Of a DNA stretch of 23,008 bases, positions 22,236 to 23,008 are shown one piece after another. Source of the DNA: Bacteroidales bacterium (GTDB taxonomy: Bacteria > Bacteroidota > Bacteroidia > Bacteroidales > WCHB1-69); assembly GCA_028684405.1 (NCBI GenBank), contig JAQUGA010000016.1:1-23008 (forward strand), read 5' to 3'. The notes under the pieces are model-generated. The model saw only the letters and a program-made list of their open reading frames with translations. It was not told where the DNA came from and did no database searches. Made by a program: the position numbers and the translations under genes. How positions within the stretch are numbered: the stretch's first letter is position 1; each line of letters opens with the position of its first letter.

Positions 22236-22928
22236 ATGGAAAATATTGAACGTTTAAAAGTTGCTTATTTTATAGACGAACTAAAAGGCTATAATCTGCC
22301 TGAAGCAAAAGCTAAAATATTAAACTCATTTGTGGTGTGGCAAAATATTTATTCTTCTGCGGCGAGGGAAATTACAACAAAGTTGGAGAATTTGAATGAT
22401 GAATTTAAGTATGTAAAAGACCGTAATCCCATTCATCATATACAATCCAGAATTAAAACGCCCAAAAGTATCATGAATAAGCTGATTAAACGTGGTCTGG
22501 AACTTAGTACCGAATCCGCAAGAAAAAATCTTACCGACCTTGCTGGAATTAGAGTCATTTGTTCCTACATTGATGATATCTATCTTATTGCTGACCTACT
22601 TACATCGCAAGATGATGTGAAGTTGATACGAAAATCTGATTATATCAAAAATCCAAAACCAAATGGGTATCGTAGTCTGCATCTGATAGTCACGATTCCT
22701 GTTTTTCTGTCGGCAAATACAGAAATTGTTAATGTCGAAATTCAGATTCGAACCATTGCCATGGATTTTTGGGCATCACTCGAACATGAATTGTCATACA
22801 AACTTCCCGAAAATAGAATAGAAGAGATTACCAAGGAGTTAAAAGAGTGTGCGGATGTCATTTCTAATGTGGATGTGAGAATGCAAAAACTGTATAACAA
22901 CACTATTTTAGCGAAAAATCATGAATAA
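22236..22928 (+). CDS. small alarmone synthetase (RelA/SpoT domain, RelQ-like)
   Basis: The 230-residue cytoplasmic enzyme contains only the RelA/SpoT synthetase domain, so it is a stand-alone small synthetase making (p)ppGpp from GTP or GDP and ATP. Motifs are RNPIHHIQSRIKTPKSIMNK (63-82, ATP-binding), DLAGIRVIC (101-109, with the conserved metal Asp101), NPKPNGYRSLHL (139-150, where Tyr145 stacks on the GTP base) and VEIQIRTIAMDFWASLEHEL (167-186, with Glu168 as the likely catalytic metal ligand). The C-terminal helix is the kind that builds the RelQ tetramer. No hydrolase, TGS or ACT domain is present, unlike Rel. It has its own promoter. It lies after a metal exporter, which fits stress response but shows no direct link. 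Confidence 0.9.
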   Translation: MENIERLKVAYFIDELKGYNLPEAKAKILNSFVVWQNIYSSAAREITTKLENLNDEFKYVKDRNPIHHIQSRIKTPKSIMNKLIKRGLELSTESARKNLTDLAGIRVICSYIDDIYLIADLLTSQDDVKLIRKSDYIKNPKPNGYRSLHLIVTIPVFLSANTEIVNVEIQIRTIAMDFWASLEHELSYKLPENRIEEITKELKECADVISNVDVRMQKLYNNTILAKNHE

Positions 22929-23008
22929 GAAAACAGAAGAAAGGTAAAAGTTCTGACAGCAGAAAATGCAATCTGTGGTAGGTAATCGGTGATTGGTAAA
23001 CCGTGGTC
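22929..23008 (+). other. short tail after the last gene
   Basis: Eighty bases to the window edge. No gene or terminator hairpin is seen. It ends with GGTAATCGGTGATTGG, an imperfect direct repeat of about 8 bp (GGTAATCG, GGTGATTG, GGTAAACC). Too short to judge. Confidence 0.3.

Overview
The window looks like AT-rich chromosomal DNA from a member of the Bacteroidota. Two large secreted enzymes end in type IX secretion (T9SS) sorting domains, several intergenic regions carry the Bacteroidota promoter pattern TTTG-N18/19-TAnnTTTG, and no Shine-Dalgarno sites are visible. No rRNA, tRNA or CRISPR was seen. Genus cannot be judged from the sequence.

Region 1 (1-4110) is a cassette-like accessory array. 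Three large imperfect palindromes of about 130-150 bp (53-202, 701-833, 2944-3075) and one degenerate copy (about 4027-4110) alternate with unrelated genes: the tail of an unknown gene, an interval with only a doubtful antisense ORF, a GmrSD-type DUF262/DUF1524 restriction-like protein, and a cation diffusion facilitator. The palindromes have nested inner and outer arms like integron attC sites, and two share a nearly identical leader just before a start codon. No integron integrase lies in the window.

Region 2 (4110-7200) holds relic ends of an IS4-like element in a convergent gap, a leucine-rich-repeat lipoprotein on the minus strand, a 59-residue membrane protein with an unusual leader, coding-like debris, and a secreted protein built from six 20-residue Cys-containing repeats.

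Region 3 (7171-10320) is a probable three-gene operon (secreted TPR-like protein, DUF2007/zinc-ribbon protein, beta-rich protein with a C-terminal membrane anchor). It is followed by an intact 243-bp MITE with an 11-bp target duplication and by a multi-hairpin REP-like element.

Region 4 (10320-13500) has single housekeeping-type genes: pirin, a small GNAT-like protein, a PaaI-type thioesterase and a small lipoprotein, then a 700-bp stretch with a coding remnant and a hairpin.

Region 5 (13521-19586) has two T9SS-exported hydrolases (a CocE/S15-type alpha/beta hydrolase and a class C beta-lactamase-like serine hydrolase) flanking a DUF898 membrane protein and a coiled-coil lipoprotein.

Region 6 (19724-22928) is a probable operon of a DsbA/FrnE-like thiol protein, a DoxX membrane protein and a CzcD-like metal exporter, suggesting thiol and metal stress handling, followed from its own promoter by a small alarmone synthetase.
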